From positions 62,001-126,000 of the forward strand of contig CAJNDS010001001.1 in the NCBI GenBank assembly GCA_905221605.1: a DNA stretch of 64,000 bases. The letters run 5' to 3'. Shown here piece by piece: positions 1 to 9,759 of this stretch. The stretch is from Symbiodinium natans. Lineage: Eukaryota > Sar > Dinophyceae > Suessiales > Symbiodiniaceae. The translations under genes and the position numbers were made by a program. Under the pieces are notes generated by a model that was not told the origin of the DNA, ran no database searches, and saw nothing but the letters and a program-made list of their open reading frames with translations. Each line of letters begins with the position of its first letter. The stretch's first letter is position 1.

Positions 1-31
1 CCGGCACAAGTACATACTTTAGCACCCGGAC

Positions 32-129
32 CCTAGGAATAGAAAAGGGTGCCCTTTTTGGGTTTAAAGGGGACTTAATACCCGAAACCCGAAAAAGAGG
101 GGAATGCGGGCTTGCTCTGGGTCCTAGTA
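32..129 (+). mobile_element. Family G short inverted-repeat element
   Basis: The left end reads GACCCTAGGAATAGAAAAGG and the right end CTCTGGGTCCTAGTAG, so the tips are inverted copies (CTAGGAcCC type). A shared core has GGGTGCCCTTTTTGG followed by AAAGGGG. Other copies: 2036-2149, 26205-26308, 41827-41944, 52452-52560 (reverse) and 63891-63996. Confidence 0.65.
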
Positions 130-538
130 GCCCTAAACCCTAAACTTGCCCTAAACTCTAAGCCCCAAAATGGGTAAGGGCCTACAGGTGCCTGGAATCC
201 TTGAGACTCCAAACGCTGTCGAGGCCAGGTGGCAATCGTGTCCAGAAGGGTGGTCGCCGCTTGTCTTCCTTAGCTCGTTCCGAGAACCCAAAACCGGTTT
301 AGGGTTTAGGGTTTAGGGCTTTAGGGTTTCGTGTGGCCCTAAACTCCAAAGCCACTAAACCCCAACACCCTCAACCCGAATCTTCAAATCCTAAGTCCAC
401 TAAGCCCGGGCTCGAGGCCTCTTGTTCAGGGCTTTTAAAGGTTAAGGGTTTTCTGTTTTTGTTTTTGACATCCGCCGGGCTTAGGGTCTAGGGTTTTGAG
501 GCGAGATCTCTAATGAGCAGTTCCTGCGAAGCACTTTT

Positions 539-648
539 CCCTAAGGGTCCACGTACCTGATTATGGAATACTTGGGCCTTAAAGTACTTCCTATGGAAGG
601 ACTTTTGGGTCTAAGTATATTAATAATAAGGTACATGGACCCTTAGGG
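539..648. mobile_element. Family Q inverted-repeat element
   Basis: The ends are near-perfect inverted repeats, CCCTAAGGGTCCACGTACCT and AGGTACATGGACCCTTAGGG. Related copies lie at 43325-43457, 45118-45215 and 51161-51270. It has no coding capacity. Confidence 0.75.
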
Positions 649-1529
649 TTTCTGGATCTCAAAGCTATGGGCCCAAGGCCTTTCGGGTTGCGGGTTTAGG
701 GTTTAGGGTTTAGGGTTTAGGGTTTAGGGTTTAGGGTTGGTGAACTTCTAAACCTCCCTGTATTAAAGGTTGTGTGTCTGGGCTCTTACAAGGTGAGGAG
801 TGAGGCTGTACACTTTACACACTAGACTGGGTAGAATTTCACCAGGGTTTAGAGTTTAGGGACTTGTTTAGGCTTTAGGTATTTGGGGTTTTAGGTGTGT
901 AGGGGGTTTCGGGTGTGGGCGCTTTGGGGTTTAGGACTTCCACGGGAATTTTTAGGCTCAGCGGCTATGGCTAAGTTGAAGGGTGAGCGTTTGCAAATGG
1001 CAGTTCCGAGCCATGCAATTCACAAGTTCCAGGCAACGTGAGAAGCTTTGGACACCTAACCCCCCCACCCATCTGAGAGGGTTTAGGGGTCAGGGTTTAG
1101 GGTTTAGGGTTTAGGCAGCAAGACCTCTGGCTACTCCTCCCCTCCCTGTTCCTCTCCGTCTGTCTGCGTGTTCGGTGTCCAGACCCCCCTCAAGCCACAA
1201 AACAAACATAAGGCATGGCCAATACTACTAAACCCTAAACCCTAAACCCTAAACCCTAAACCCTAAACCCTACGCCATACCTTTCAAGAGCCCAGCTTCT
1301 GAGGCGCTTGGCGAAGTGCGTGCAGGGGAGCTTGACTCAGCAGGCTGCGGAATTAGGGCTGAGAGCTCAAGAGTCTTGCCGGCTAGGATTTAGGATTTGC
1401 CTGGGACCCTATTTACCTACAGAATAGCAGGAAGTACCCCCCCACTTTAGCAGGTATAACCCTCAAAACTGTAGGTAAGTAGGGCCTTAAGTAGGGTCCC
1501 AGGTAGGGCGTAGGTGCATGTAGGTACCC

Positions 1530-1622
1530 GAAGAACCCCAAGCCTGCCTTTTTGTAGGCCCTACCAAAAAACCTTAAAGGATTCTTAGGCAACCTACAAA
1601 AAGTAGGCTTTGGGTTCTTCAA
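1530..1622. mobile_element. Family F inverted-repeat element
   Basis: The arms read GAAGAACCCCAAGCCTGCC and AGTAGGCTTTGGGTTCTTC, with a core AAAGGATTCTTAGGCAACCT. At least nine relatives occur: 30421-30519, 30786-30882, 33049-33123, 38147-38229, 45643-45750, 54650-54748, 56762-56855 and 62964-63056, plus a weaker one at 29668-29753. Confidence 0.7.
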
Positions 1623-1767
1623 GTGCTTGGAGTTTCAGGGTACGTCTAACCAGAATTGTAACTGCACTTAAAGCCCCCCTAAGTCCCCTATAAACCCTAA
1701 ACAGGTGCATGTTCATACACATGGGCTGTACTTATAAACTTATAAGCACCCATGAACCTCCAAGTAG
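1623..1767. mobile_element. Family D inverted-repeat element
   Basis: The left end is GTGCTTGGAGTTTCAGGGTA and the right end GCACCCATGAACCTCCAAG followed by TA. Consensus ends are CTTGGAGGTTCATGGGTACT and its complement, usually abutted by TA on both sides. It directly adjoins the family F copy at 1530-1622. Confidence 0.65.
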
Positions 1768-2035
1768 GATTTTAAGGCTGAGGGTGTAGGGTGCTGTGGC
1801 TCAGACACCGGCCGCTGTCGGCGAGGATTCAGTGAGTTTGCTCGGGGTTGTTAGTTTCGAGGGTTGAGGGTTTAGGGCTTAGGGTCTTTGGGCTTCCGCT
1901 CTGTTCTGTCGACCTCTGGGTTCGGGTCTTTGGGGTGTTTAAGGAGACCTCCTTGGCTTGAAGCAAACCTCCCTCCAAAACCCTAAACCCCAAACCTAAA
2001 CCCTAAACCCTAAACCAAAAAAACTAGAGCCAAGA

Positions 2036-2149
2036 GTACCCTAGGAATAGACAGGGTATGACAGGGTGCCCTTTTTGGTTGCTAAAGGGGCTTGCAAGGG
2101 AACCTGAACCTTAAAAAAACGGGAATCAGGGCCTTTTCTGGGTCTAGTA
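2036..2149 (+). mobile_element. Family G element
   Basis: Shows the family landmarks CCTAGGAATAGACAGGG, GGGTGCCCTTTTTGG, CTAAAGGGGC, and TTCTGGGTCTAGTAG at the right end. A telomere-type array follows immediately. Confidence 0.6.
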
Positions 2150-2218
2150 GCCCTAAACCCTAAACCCTAAACCCTAAACCCTAGCCTTAAAACAGGGAAT
2201 GTGAGCCGACTCTAGGTC

Positions 2219-2293
2219 CTATAGATAATGGCCTGCCAGAATGGTAACTGCCGCGGCCAGGACGAAGACGTTGAGGAGCACGCTGCGGGTCAT
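2219..2293 (-). CDS. Possible exon with hydrophobic N-terminal segment
   Basis: A short open frame starts at an ATG and reads MTRSVLLNVFVLAAAVTILA, which would be a signal peptide or membrane helix, then stops after about 24 codons or continues over an intron. Codon third positions are GC-rich, unlike the surrounding repeats, and a TTTAGGG array flanks it. No family is recognised and no partner exon was found. Chance hydrophobicity is possible. Confidence 0.3.
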   Translation of the reverse strand: MTRSVLLNVFVLAAAVTILAGHYL

Positions 2294-4761
2294 ACCCTGA
2301 GGAGTAAACCTCAGCTGCGTAAGTGGGAGAAGGGCTTCCTGAGATGTGGGTTTAGGGTTTAGGGTTTAGGGTTTAGGGTTTAGGGTTTAGGTTTTAGGGT
2401 TTAGGGTTTAGGGTGTACGATATTCGGGGTACCTTACTTGGGTCATTATTCTAAGGGAATCCTATACCATTTGGGTTACTACATTACGGGTCCCTCATTT
2501 TCGGGAACCCCCATTTAGGGTTTTAGGGCTTAGGGCTTGCAAGGGGTTGAGGTGTTGCTGTAAACATCATCAGGTTGGCTGACGTTGTAGGGGGTTTACT
2601 GCAATGCTTTCGGCGAATCAACTGACGCCCTTCCCTGAACCCTAAACCGTAAACCCTAAACCGTGAAAGTTCCGTGAAAGTTCTGGTTGGAAGTAGCGAC
2701 GACCTCGCGCAAGCTTGAAACCATCCTGGAGCCAATGAAGCCCCTCTCCCTACCCCCAGAACCCTCTAAACCCTAAACCCTAAACCCCGAACTCAGGATC
2801 CACAACCCCAAGCCCTGACCTGCAAACCCTAAACCCTATGAGCAAACCCCCCACCCCGCCCCCAACCCTAAACCCCAAACCCTACAGCCTAAACCTGGCT
2901 TGTAGGCCGCTTCTTCGGCTGAAATCTTGAGGGTTTTGTAGGGGTCATAGGGTTCGTGGGGTTTGTAGGGTTTGTAGGGTCTATACGGTTTATATAGGGT
3001 TCAGGGTCTAGAGGGTTTGCAGGGTTTCTAGGGTCAGAAAGGGACAATAGGGTTGATAGGGTTCATAGGGTTGCTGCAGCGTTGTAGGGTCAAACAATGA
3101 AGTTCAACTAAGGCTTTGGGCACTTACAGGCTTGCGCCGAGATTCGGGGAAACCTTGCAGTGGCTTTAGGGTTTAGGGTTTAGGGTTTAGGGTTTAGGGT
3201 TTAGGGTTTAGGGTTTCGTGCAGTTCCAGTCTTCTGGTGTGCTCATGCTTCGACACAAGTACGCGGAGAGCCCAGTGCTCTTGAGTTCAGCATCAAACCC
3301 TACATTCATCGAAAGGGGGCTTTTTTCATCACAAAAGACTTTTTCAAGTACTCCTTGACTCCTGAGACAAGGGCTTCATTGGTAAGCAACTCCGGGGACA
3401 ACCCTCAACCCCAAACCCTAAACCCTGAGCCTTATAACGGGGGGGAGGGTGCTTGAAAACTTCCCCCCTCGCACCCTAGACCTTAAACCCTAAACCCTGA
3501 ACCCCTCAGAGAGCCAGGCAAGGTTGATGGTGCAGCGGTGTCCATGCAAGGCACCTGCACAGGCTGGACTCTTTAACCCCCCAGAAAAAGTTTAGGGTTT
3601 AGGATTAGAGGAACCCTAGACTTATAAAGTGATAGAGTTGTAGTAAAGTCCCACCTAGGATTCTCGCGCAAGGCTTGTATCACCCGACTTGGAGTGTCAT
3701 GCGTATGAGTAGGGTTATAAGTACGGTTCATGTGCAAAACGACCAAAACCCAGAAAACCCAAAACGCAAAAAACCCAAAACACGAGAAACCCAAAACCCC
3801 AAACCCTGAAAACCCAAACCCTGTAAAGGATGCCAGCTGGGGCGGTGGGGGTTCTGATACCAGTTTTTGCAGGCTTCTTCGGCTAAATTCCCTCTCCAGC
3901 CCAGAACAAGACTGGCTTTATACCCCAAAACCCTAAAACTAACCCCAGAGACCGCGTGAGGACTAGCAAGTCTGTAGCTACCCGCCTTCAAGCAGTAGCT
4001 CCACTCGTTGCTGCCCCACACGAAGTGGGTGACATGAGAGCCTTGGGTTTCGGGTTCCTTGCTACTTTCCTAGCAGCCTCGCAACCACACTGCAGGGATG
4101 CGAGACATCCATCGTCAGCGTCTCTAAGAGCTGGAAGGGTTCAGGGTTCAGGGTTTAAGGCCAAAAACCGCTTTTGGCCCAAACGCGCTGAGATTTAGCC
4201 TACACAGTAAGCCTGCGTATTGAGCTCTTCTTGGCCTGCGTGTGTTTCGCTTGAATTACGGTATCGAGCCAGGGCGTATAATGAACGAACCGTTTAGTGG
4301 TAACTACGCCTCAATTAATAAGTGCAACCTACAAAACTGCAGGTGAAGAGAGTCCCAGGCAAGGTTCTGCTGAGGTGGTCGAGGGTTTTTTCACTACCGG
4401 GCTTCATGGGGCTGGGGCCTATCGGACAGCTGCAAGCAAGTGCCTCCGCATGTTATGCCGAGAACCCGAGACCACAAACCATCACATCAGTCGCAAATCT
4501 TAAGCCCCAAAACTCTTGCCCTCGACCCTCTTTTTTTCTTGCCTCCAACCCGCTTCCTTCGGAACTTTGCACCCGAGCCACACCACTCTTGTACCAGGTG
4601 CGAAGAGTTCGCATTCGGGTTCCTTAATGCGGCGCCGTGGATTGAAGAAAAGGAGGGTCTAAGTTGCCCCATACACAGAACCCTTGTCGTCCTTCCCCAG
4701 AAAGCTGAAACCCTGAGCCTTTTTGCTTCAGGGAACCCTAATTAAACCCTAAACCCTAAAC

Positions 4762-4871
4762 CCTAAACAGCGATGTCCTGATGAGCTTCGGATCAAAAGT
4801 GGTGCAGCCCGTGTAGTGGTGTCCGTTCAGCTGGAAGCTGGACACCTCGGCCGATTTCTGAATGTGAGGGG
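4762..4871 (-). CDS. Unidentified exon, minus strand
   Basis: An uninterrupted frame of about 34 codons between two telomere-type arrays reads around HIQKSAEVSSFQLNGHHYTG and then CTTFDPKLIRTSL. It is rich in unbiased amino acids and C/G-ending codons, unlike the simple-sequence neighbours. At its 3' side the coding sequence runs into TTTAGGG, where CT|GTTTAG could act as a donor drawn from the telomere repeat. The family is not recognised. Confidence 0.45.
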
Positions 4872-5022
4872 CTTGCTGCTAGGGTTTAGGGTTTAGGGTT
4901 TAAGGTTTAGGGTTTAGGGTTACAAGACGCCCTGCTTGAAAGGGGAAAGTTTGCTGGCTGTACAAAACCCCAAACCCCTGATTAGGCACGCAGAAGACTT
5001 CTGTTCATTGCTCCTGCCACCC

Positions 5023-5122
5023 ATACTTGGATAATCATGGGCACATACAAGTGGGGTAACTACCATGTTTAGTTTAGGGTACGTATAACCCTACTTAGAT
5101 GTACCCCTGAACCTTCAAGTAG
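5023..5122. mobile_element. Family D element flanked by TA
   Basis: Ends TACTTGGATAATCATGGG and CCCCTGAACCTTCAAGTA are inverted, and TA abuts both ends. The interior contains GTATAACCCTACTTAG as in other D copies. Confidence 0.6.
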
Positions 5123-5719
5123 CCTTTCCTCTCTACAGCCTGGATTTGGTTCATGGGGTTCAGGGTTTCGGGTTTAAGGTGAATTCCCCCCCCCCCCCCC
5201 CCCCCCTTAGACCCTAACATTCAGCATCAACGAAGACCTCGGGTTCCACACAATGTACCTTTAGGACTCTTTCAGGTTTAGGGTTTTTGGCCTGCGCTGG
5301 TAGGCTCTGACGCCAAAACCCGTTCTGGCATTCTGCGGCAAGCTACGATAGCTGAACCATCCCTTCAATTATTCCTCCAGTTCCTCAACACGGAGAGGCT
5401 ACAGCCGATACTTTCTCGCTTTAGGGCGGGGCGGGGGGGGTGGGTCTCAGACTCATTTTTGTGTTTGCCCTGGGGCCCATAGAGATTCATGGGGGCTTGA
5501 ATCGAAAAACTCAACCCTAGCCCTAAACCCCTAACCCTCAACCCCAACCGCCCCCCACCCCCCTTTGCAGTCTGAGAACCCGGACCCCGAGACCCTTTCG
5601 CGAAGGCCTTTGTCAACAAAAGCAAGACAGCCTCCCCCCCCCCGGCGGAACCCTACACCCGAATTTCAGGGGCGTCCTTCTTGCTTTTTCTGTAGACATA
5701 TGTATATACACACACATAG

Positions 5720-5842
5720 ACTTGCGTTTTCAGCCGTGCAGCACATGAGGTAGCTGGCTTGAAGCAGATCGCCGGCGTGTCCGACATGGCGCTTGGTGCA
5801 GCACAGTGGCCGCAGGGTCTGTTCCAGAGGGGCGTGGATCCA
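5720..5842 (-). CDS. Unidentified exon, minus strand
   Basis: An open minus-strand frame reads IHAPLEQTLRPLCCTKRHVG then HAGDLLQASYLMCCTAENA. It lies between CCCTAAA arrays and uses GC-ending codons. No start, stop or domain can be assigned. The Cys/His content is notable but too short to call a zinc-binding fold. Confidence 0.4.
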
Positions 5843-6241
5843 ATACCCTAAACCCTAAACCCTAAAACCTAAACCAAGGGCGAATTTCGCAGCAGGCACC
5901 GTGCTGAGAGATCTGCCTTTCGGCTGACTATCTCGGGGGGGTCATCGATCCCTAACCCTAAACCCTAAACCCTAAACCCGTTTTTTTTCCCCGAAACCCT
6001 AAGCCGTTTAAGACCCTACGCCCAGCTAGCTGAAACGGTTGCTCCAAGTGTTTCTCTGGGCTTCCTGTTTTTTTGGGGAACCCTAATCATTACCCTAAAC
6101 CCTAAACCCTAAACCCTGAACCCTAGAAGGGTTGATGTAGACCGCCTAAGCGCTTCTTGGGCATCAAGGACCGCCTGGGTTTCAAGCCGCTTAAAAACAG
6201 GCTGCAGACATTCCAGGGCAGGGCATCTGGGAGTAAATAGT

Positions 6242-6349
6242 TTGGGATATTCCCTCTTCGAACGAACAGTCCTTAATGGGGATTCTCGAAAGGGGTACTA
6301 GAATCACTATTAAGAACTTAGTATAAGAGTATAAGGGGGGACATCCCAA
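6242..6349. mobile_element. Family A element with perfect 8-bp target duplication
   Basis: The ends are TTGGGATATTCCCTC and GGGGGGACATCCCAA. TAAATAGT occurs at 6234-6241 and again at 6350-6357, directly abutting the ends, which is the signature of a cut-and-paste insertion with an 8-bp duplication. The core keeps AACAGTCCTTAATGGGGATT. Family members: 27351-27476, 41538-41637, 53727-53810, 57336-57442, 58179-58278, 62126-62226, 63191-63291 and 63663-63766. Confidence 0.85.
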
Positions 6350-6806
6350 TAAATAGTTCCTAAAGGAACGAAGTATCAGGCATAAGAGCTCTCTAAACCC
6401 TCCGAAACCCTCTCAACCCTGCAGAAAATCCACCACTGAAGTTACCAACCTCGATACAGCTCTTTCCAATCGCCTCTGCCCATCCAAAAGCAGCACATCA
6501 AGTAAACAAATGCAATGCCGTAAAGTTGTGCAAGCCCAAACATTGATAAACCGCCAAACCCATTCACCCACGCACCTACCCACCCACCAGCCAGCCAGCC
6601 ACACACACACACACACACACAAACAAAACAAAACACCAACACCAAAGCAGGGGGAAAAAAACAAAGCCAAAGGATCCATGCACCTGGGTTAGTACATGCT
6701 GCGATTCGGGGCCCCCATGACAGTATCTGAGGTATCTGGCTGCTCTCAGGGTAAAGCTAAAGCCAGCAGCTGCAACCCACCACCCTGCGCCCTAAACCCT
6801 GAACCC

Positions 6807-6928
6807 TACAGGGTGGGGCCCCCTTACTATACTAACTGTAGTTAAGGGACTTATAACCTAACTTAGGGTCCTTATAACCCAATTTAGGGCCCTTATGACT
6901 CTACTTATAACTAGGGCCCCACCCTGTA
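6807..6928 (-). mobile_element. Family E MITE (CAGGGTGGGGCCCC ends)
   Basis: A 122-bp element with ends TACAGGGTGGGGCCCCCTTA and CTAGGGCCCCACCCTGTA. If the outer TA is a target duplication, the true tips are CAGGGTGGGG. It lies in opposite orientation to the copy at 7270-7393, 340 bp away. Other copies: 26517-26640, 26932-27055 and 42778-42901. They are nearly identical, so the family looks young. Confidence 0.85.
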
Positions 6929-7247
6929 CATCTTCAACCCGCCAGAGAAAAAACTGCGGGCTGCGAGCCGGTGGGTGGCTCCCGCCGCCGCAGCGATGCA
7001 AAGCGGAGCTGAGGAAGTAGTGCTTGGGGGAAAAGGAGGTTCATCTGGGTACGTCGAAGCAGGGTTTAGGGTTGAGGGTCTAGGGTCTAGGGTTTGGGGT
7101 TTAGGGTTTAGGGTTTAGGGTTTGGGGTTTAGGGTTTAGGCTTTAGGGTTTAGGGTTTAGGGTTCTGACGCGCACTCTCGCTCAAGGCGGGAAAGGTTCA
7201 TTGGTTCGAGTCCAGACCATAGTCGGGTTTATGGTTTAGGGTAATGT

Positions 7248-7482
7248 CGGGCTCATGGGTACTTGTAAGTACAGGGTGGGGCCCCCTAGTTATAAGTAGA
7301 GTTATAAGGGCCCTAAATTGGGTTATAAGGACCCTAAGTTAGGTTATAAGTCCCTTAACTACAGTTAGCATAGTAAGGGGGCCCCACCCTGTAGGGTTAT
7401 AAGTAGGGTATCTATTAGTCTATGGTTATACACCTTTTTCAAGGCACTCTCTACTTGTAAGTGCCCAGGAACATCCAAGCAG
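7248..7482. mobile_element. Family D element interrupted by a family E MITE
   Basis: The left part GCTCATGGGTACTTGTAAG and the right part GGGTTATAAGTAGGG through CCCAGGAACATCCAAG belong to one D element. The E element at 7270-7393 splits them. Other D copies read GTAGGGTTATAAG across the join, so the empty site can be inferred. Confidence 0.7.
7270..7393 (+). mobile_element. Family E MITE nested in a D element
   Basis: A 124-bp copy in the orientation opposite to 6807-6928. It sits at a TA dinucleotide of the surrounding D element and duplicates that TA, which shows a TA target preference (seen in Tc1/mariner-like MITEs). Confidence 0.85.
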
Positions 7483-8262
7483 TGTGGTAAGACGTTAGGC
7501 GCGTCTGAGTGGGTTATGGTGTAAGCAGTGTACGAACCCTAAACCCTAAACCCTAAACCCGAAACCCTAAACCCTAAACTCAGGTTGTGGCTGGGTTGGC
7601 CCTTGACAAAGCTTAAAGAAGGATTCTGGACATGATCTTATAAATGACACCGGCAAGAAAAAAGCAAGACAACACGGGAAGGAAAGCATGTCACCCGAAG
7701 CTCCCTGGAGCCCCTAAACCCTAGGCCCTAAACCCTAAACCCTAAACCCCAAACCCCCAAACCCCAGAAACTGGGACCCAATAAGGCGGCACTTCAACAG
7801 AAGATCTAGCGTGGCTAGGGGCCTCAGGTGCAAACCATCAACCCCCTTTTTGTCCTAAACCCGAAACCCTAAACCCTACGCCCGAAACCGTAAACCCTAG
7901 ACCCAGAGGTTTCCCTGAACCCTACCTTAAGAACTCAACATCTACTTTCTTGTAAGCTACCTACGAATCCGATCAAGAGGTTTTATACTAAGAGCCTGCA
8001 ACCAAGAAGGTTTTGGGATCTAGGTTAAGCCCCAGGCACAAAACCCTCGATTCCAAGAAACGGCTTTCAGGCCTTGCAGGCTTTTGAAATTATTTTGTGG
8101 GGCGGTCTGAAGTGGACTTTGGAGGCGCGAGGGGAGGGGGTAGTGTACCCTAATCCCAAAAACCCCAAACCACAAGCCCTTAGCCCTAAACCCCACCACC
8201 CCAAACCCAAATCTCGGGGCCTGCCAGAGGTATGCAGACAGGGTCACCTGAGCATGGCATAA

Positions 8263-8388
8263 CTTGGTCGTCCAGAATCCTAGTGGAACTACAGGTTAAT
8301 CTTTGGGAATGCCTCAAAAAGGTTAAACCCTAAACCCTAAACCCTTAACACTCAACCATAAACCCTAAACCACTACTCTACGACTAAG
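8263..8388. mobile_element. Family C element containing CCCTAAA repeats
   Basis: The left arm CTTGGTCGTCCAGAATCCTA with an inner CAGGTTAATCTTTGGGAAT matches the copies at 10784-10958 and 24172-24274. The right arm is CACTACTCTACGACTAAG. Between the arms, about 8322-8368 is CCCTAAA sequence in place of the usual core. Confidence 0.65.
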
Positions 8389-8742
8389 TTAATCGCTCAC
8401 ACTCGGACAAGCACGACGAGGCACGACCCAGTCGGTCATGGTATGCAGTGTGTGTCTGATCGTTTTACACTATCCCTCCCTAAACCCTAAACCCTAAACC
8501 CTAAACCCTAAACCCTAAACCCTAAACCCTAAACCCTAAACCCTAAACCCTAAACCCTAAACCCTAAACCCTATGCGGCTCTGAGGCCTCTTACTTTAGA
8601 GTTTTTTGGGTCAAAAGGCCTTCCTAGATCAGGTTGGGATACTTTGAGCCTAAGGGTATGCTTCAGGTAGAGTTCTTGTCTTGCCTTGCGTTGAAACACC
8701 ACCGTGAGTCGGACCGAGATCGGCCAGCGATAAGAAAGGCAT

Positions 8743-8925
8743 GCATCGCAGGAGGAGCTTTCTCACCGTTCATTTCGCAATGAGTGGACGAACTACCATG
8801 ACACGGAGTGCCTGCAATCCCGAATTCTGACAAAGATGTGGAAGCTGGAGCACATGCAGCATTTCACATGTAATCCTGGTTGCAGTAGCGACGAAACTCG
8901 GCTACCAGTCATGCCTTACTGCTAA
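8743..8925 (+). CDS. Probable terminal exon, unknown protein
   Basis: A 60-codon open frame with balanced codon use ends at a TAA that overlaps the start of a CCCTAAA array. It contains the stretches EWTNYHDTECLQSRILTKMW and KLEHMQHFTCNPGCSSDETR. A stop lies 15 bases upstream in frame (8728-8730), so the exon must begin at a splice acceptor such as GCAG|GAGGAG at 8750. The family is not recognised. It is one of few convincing plus-strand exons and would be convergent with the ANKRD13-like gene that ends near 9.05 kb. Confidence 0.45.
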   Translation, partial: ASQEELSHRSFRNEWTNYHDTECLQSRILTKMWKLEHMQHFTCNPGCSSDETRLPVMPYC

Positions 8926-9050
8926 ACCCTAAACCCTAAACCCTAAACCCTAAACCCTAAACCCTAAACCCTAAACCCTAAACCCTAAACCCTAAACCCT
9001 AAACCGTGGCGCTACCCCCTATCGATGCACCCGCTTCCACGATACAGACA

Positions 9051-9130
9051 TTACAGCGCCAGATTGGCGATAAGCATCCGCTTCTTGGCCCGCGAAGCTG
9101 TCTTCTGAGCCTCGCTGCGGGCCACAAAAC
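9051..9130 (-). CDS. Candidate last exon of the ANKRD13-like gene
   Basis: A minus-strand frame reads GFVARSEAQKTASRAKKRML then IANLAL and stops at TAA. It lies just downstream of the last secure ANKRD13 exon and is rich in Ala, Lys and Arg. The nearest acceptor, ACGAAG|GTTTTG, does not put this frame in phase with exon 7, so another small exon or a different frame may intervene. All three frames are open here. Confidence 0.3.
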
Positions 9131-9252
9131 CTTCGTAGGTTTAGGGTTTAGGGTTTAGGGTTTAGGGCTTAGGGCCCCAGTGACCATATTCTGATTGGGG
9201 CACCCCAGGATGGGTTCTTTAGGCCTTAAAATCCCCATCATGAACCCTCTAA

Positions 9253-9552
9253 AGGGCCTCTTCAGGGAATATAAGGTATAATAGGGCCTTTTAAGGCATT
9301 ACAGGGAATACTAGGGCCTTTTAAGGGATTATAGGGTATAATAGGGCCTTTTAAGGTATTAGAGGGAATACTAGGGCCTTTTAAGGGATTATAGGGTATA
9401 ACAGGGCCTTTTAAGGGATTGTAGGGTATAATAGGGCCTTTTAAGGGATTGCAAAGTATAATAGGGCCTTTTAAGGGATTACAGGGAATACTAGGGCCTT
9501 TTAAGGGATTATAGGGTATAATAGGGCCTTTTAAGGGATCATAGGGTATAAA
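9253..9552. repeat. 30-bp minisatellite, about ten copies
   Basis: A tandem unit close to AGGGCCTTTTAAGGGATTATAGGGTATAAT repeats about every 30 bp. Alternate units differ (ATTACAGGGAATACT versus ATTATAGGGTATAAT), giving a 60-bp higher-order period. It contains the self-complementary GGGCCTTTTAAGGG-type block. It lies 3' of the last secure ANKRD13 exon, probably inside intron 7. Confidence 0.9.
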
Positions 9553-9554
9553 CG

Positions 9555-9759
9555 CCTCAGCAGCCCAGAAAACGTATTATAACAAGGGCACCCTTTTCTT
9601 CGTTGGTTTCTTTACAAGGGAATTTAGGGCCCTATATAATCCCTATATACTTGCTAGCCCAGCAACCATATTCTAATCAGGGCACCCTGTTTCTTAGTTG
9701 GTTACTTTATAAGGGAACCCAGAACCAAAAATCAAAAATAAAGGTTACCACTGGGCTAC
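9555..9759 (-). mobile_element. Family H element(s) at the ANKRD13 intron 7 donor
   Basis: Two overlapping copies of a unit with GTAGCCCAG, ATATTCTAATCAGGGCACCC and GTTGGTTACTTTATAAGGGA. On the minus strand the element starts exactly at the GT of TTCTGG|GTAGCC. Relatives: 14582-14640, 42362-42450 and a fragment at 9175-9210. Confidence 0.55.

Larger units (their letters stand above)
1..2218. other. Repeat-rich stretch without a secure gene
   Basis: This stretch holds telomere-type arrays and elements of families G, Q, F and D. Short open stretches near 220-300 and 1270-1350 are readable on both strands, so no gene is called. Confidence 0.6.

Noticed and set aside
220-300. Exon-like frames near the window start
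   Set aside because: Equally plausible frames are open on both strands (SFREP-type plus, ERAKEDKRR-type minus) and no splice context decides.
6413-6692. ORFs with Cys-Val or His-Thr strings
   Set aside because: They translate a CA/GT microsatellite at about 6599-6620 and low-complexity flanks.
7184-7226. GGTTCGAGTCC resembling the T-arm of a tRNA
   Set aside because: The stem around it pairs poorly, and no acceptor partner, D-arm or anticodon arm is found upstream.
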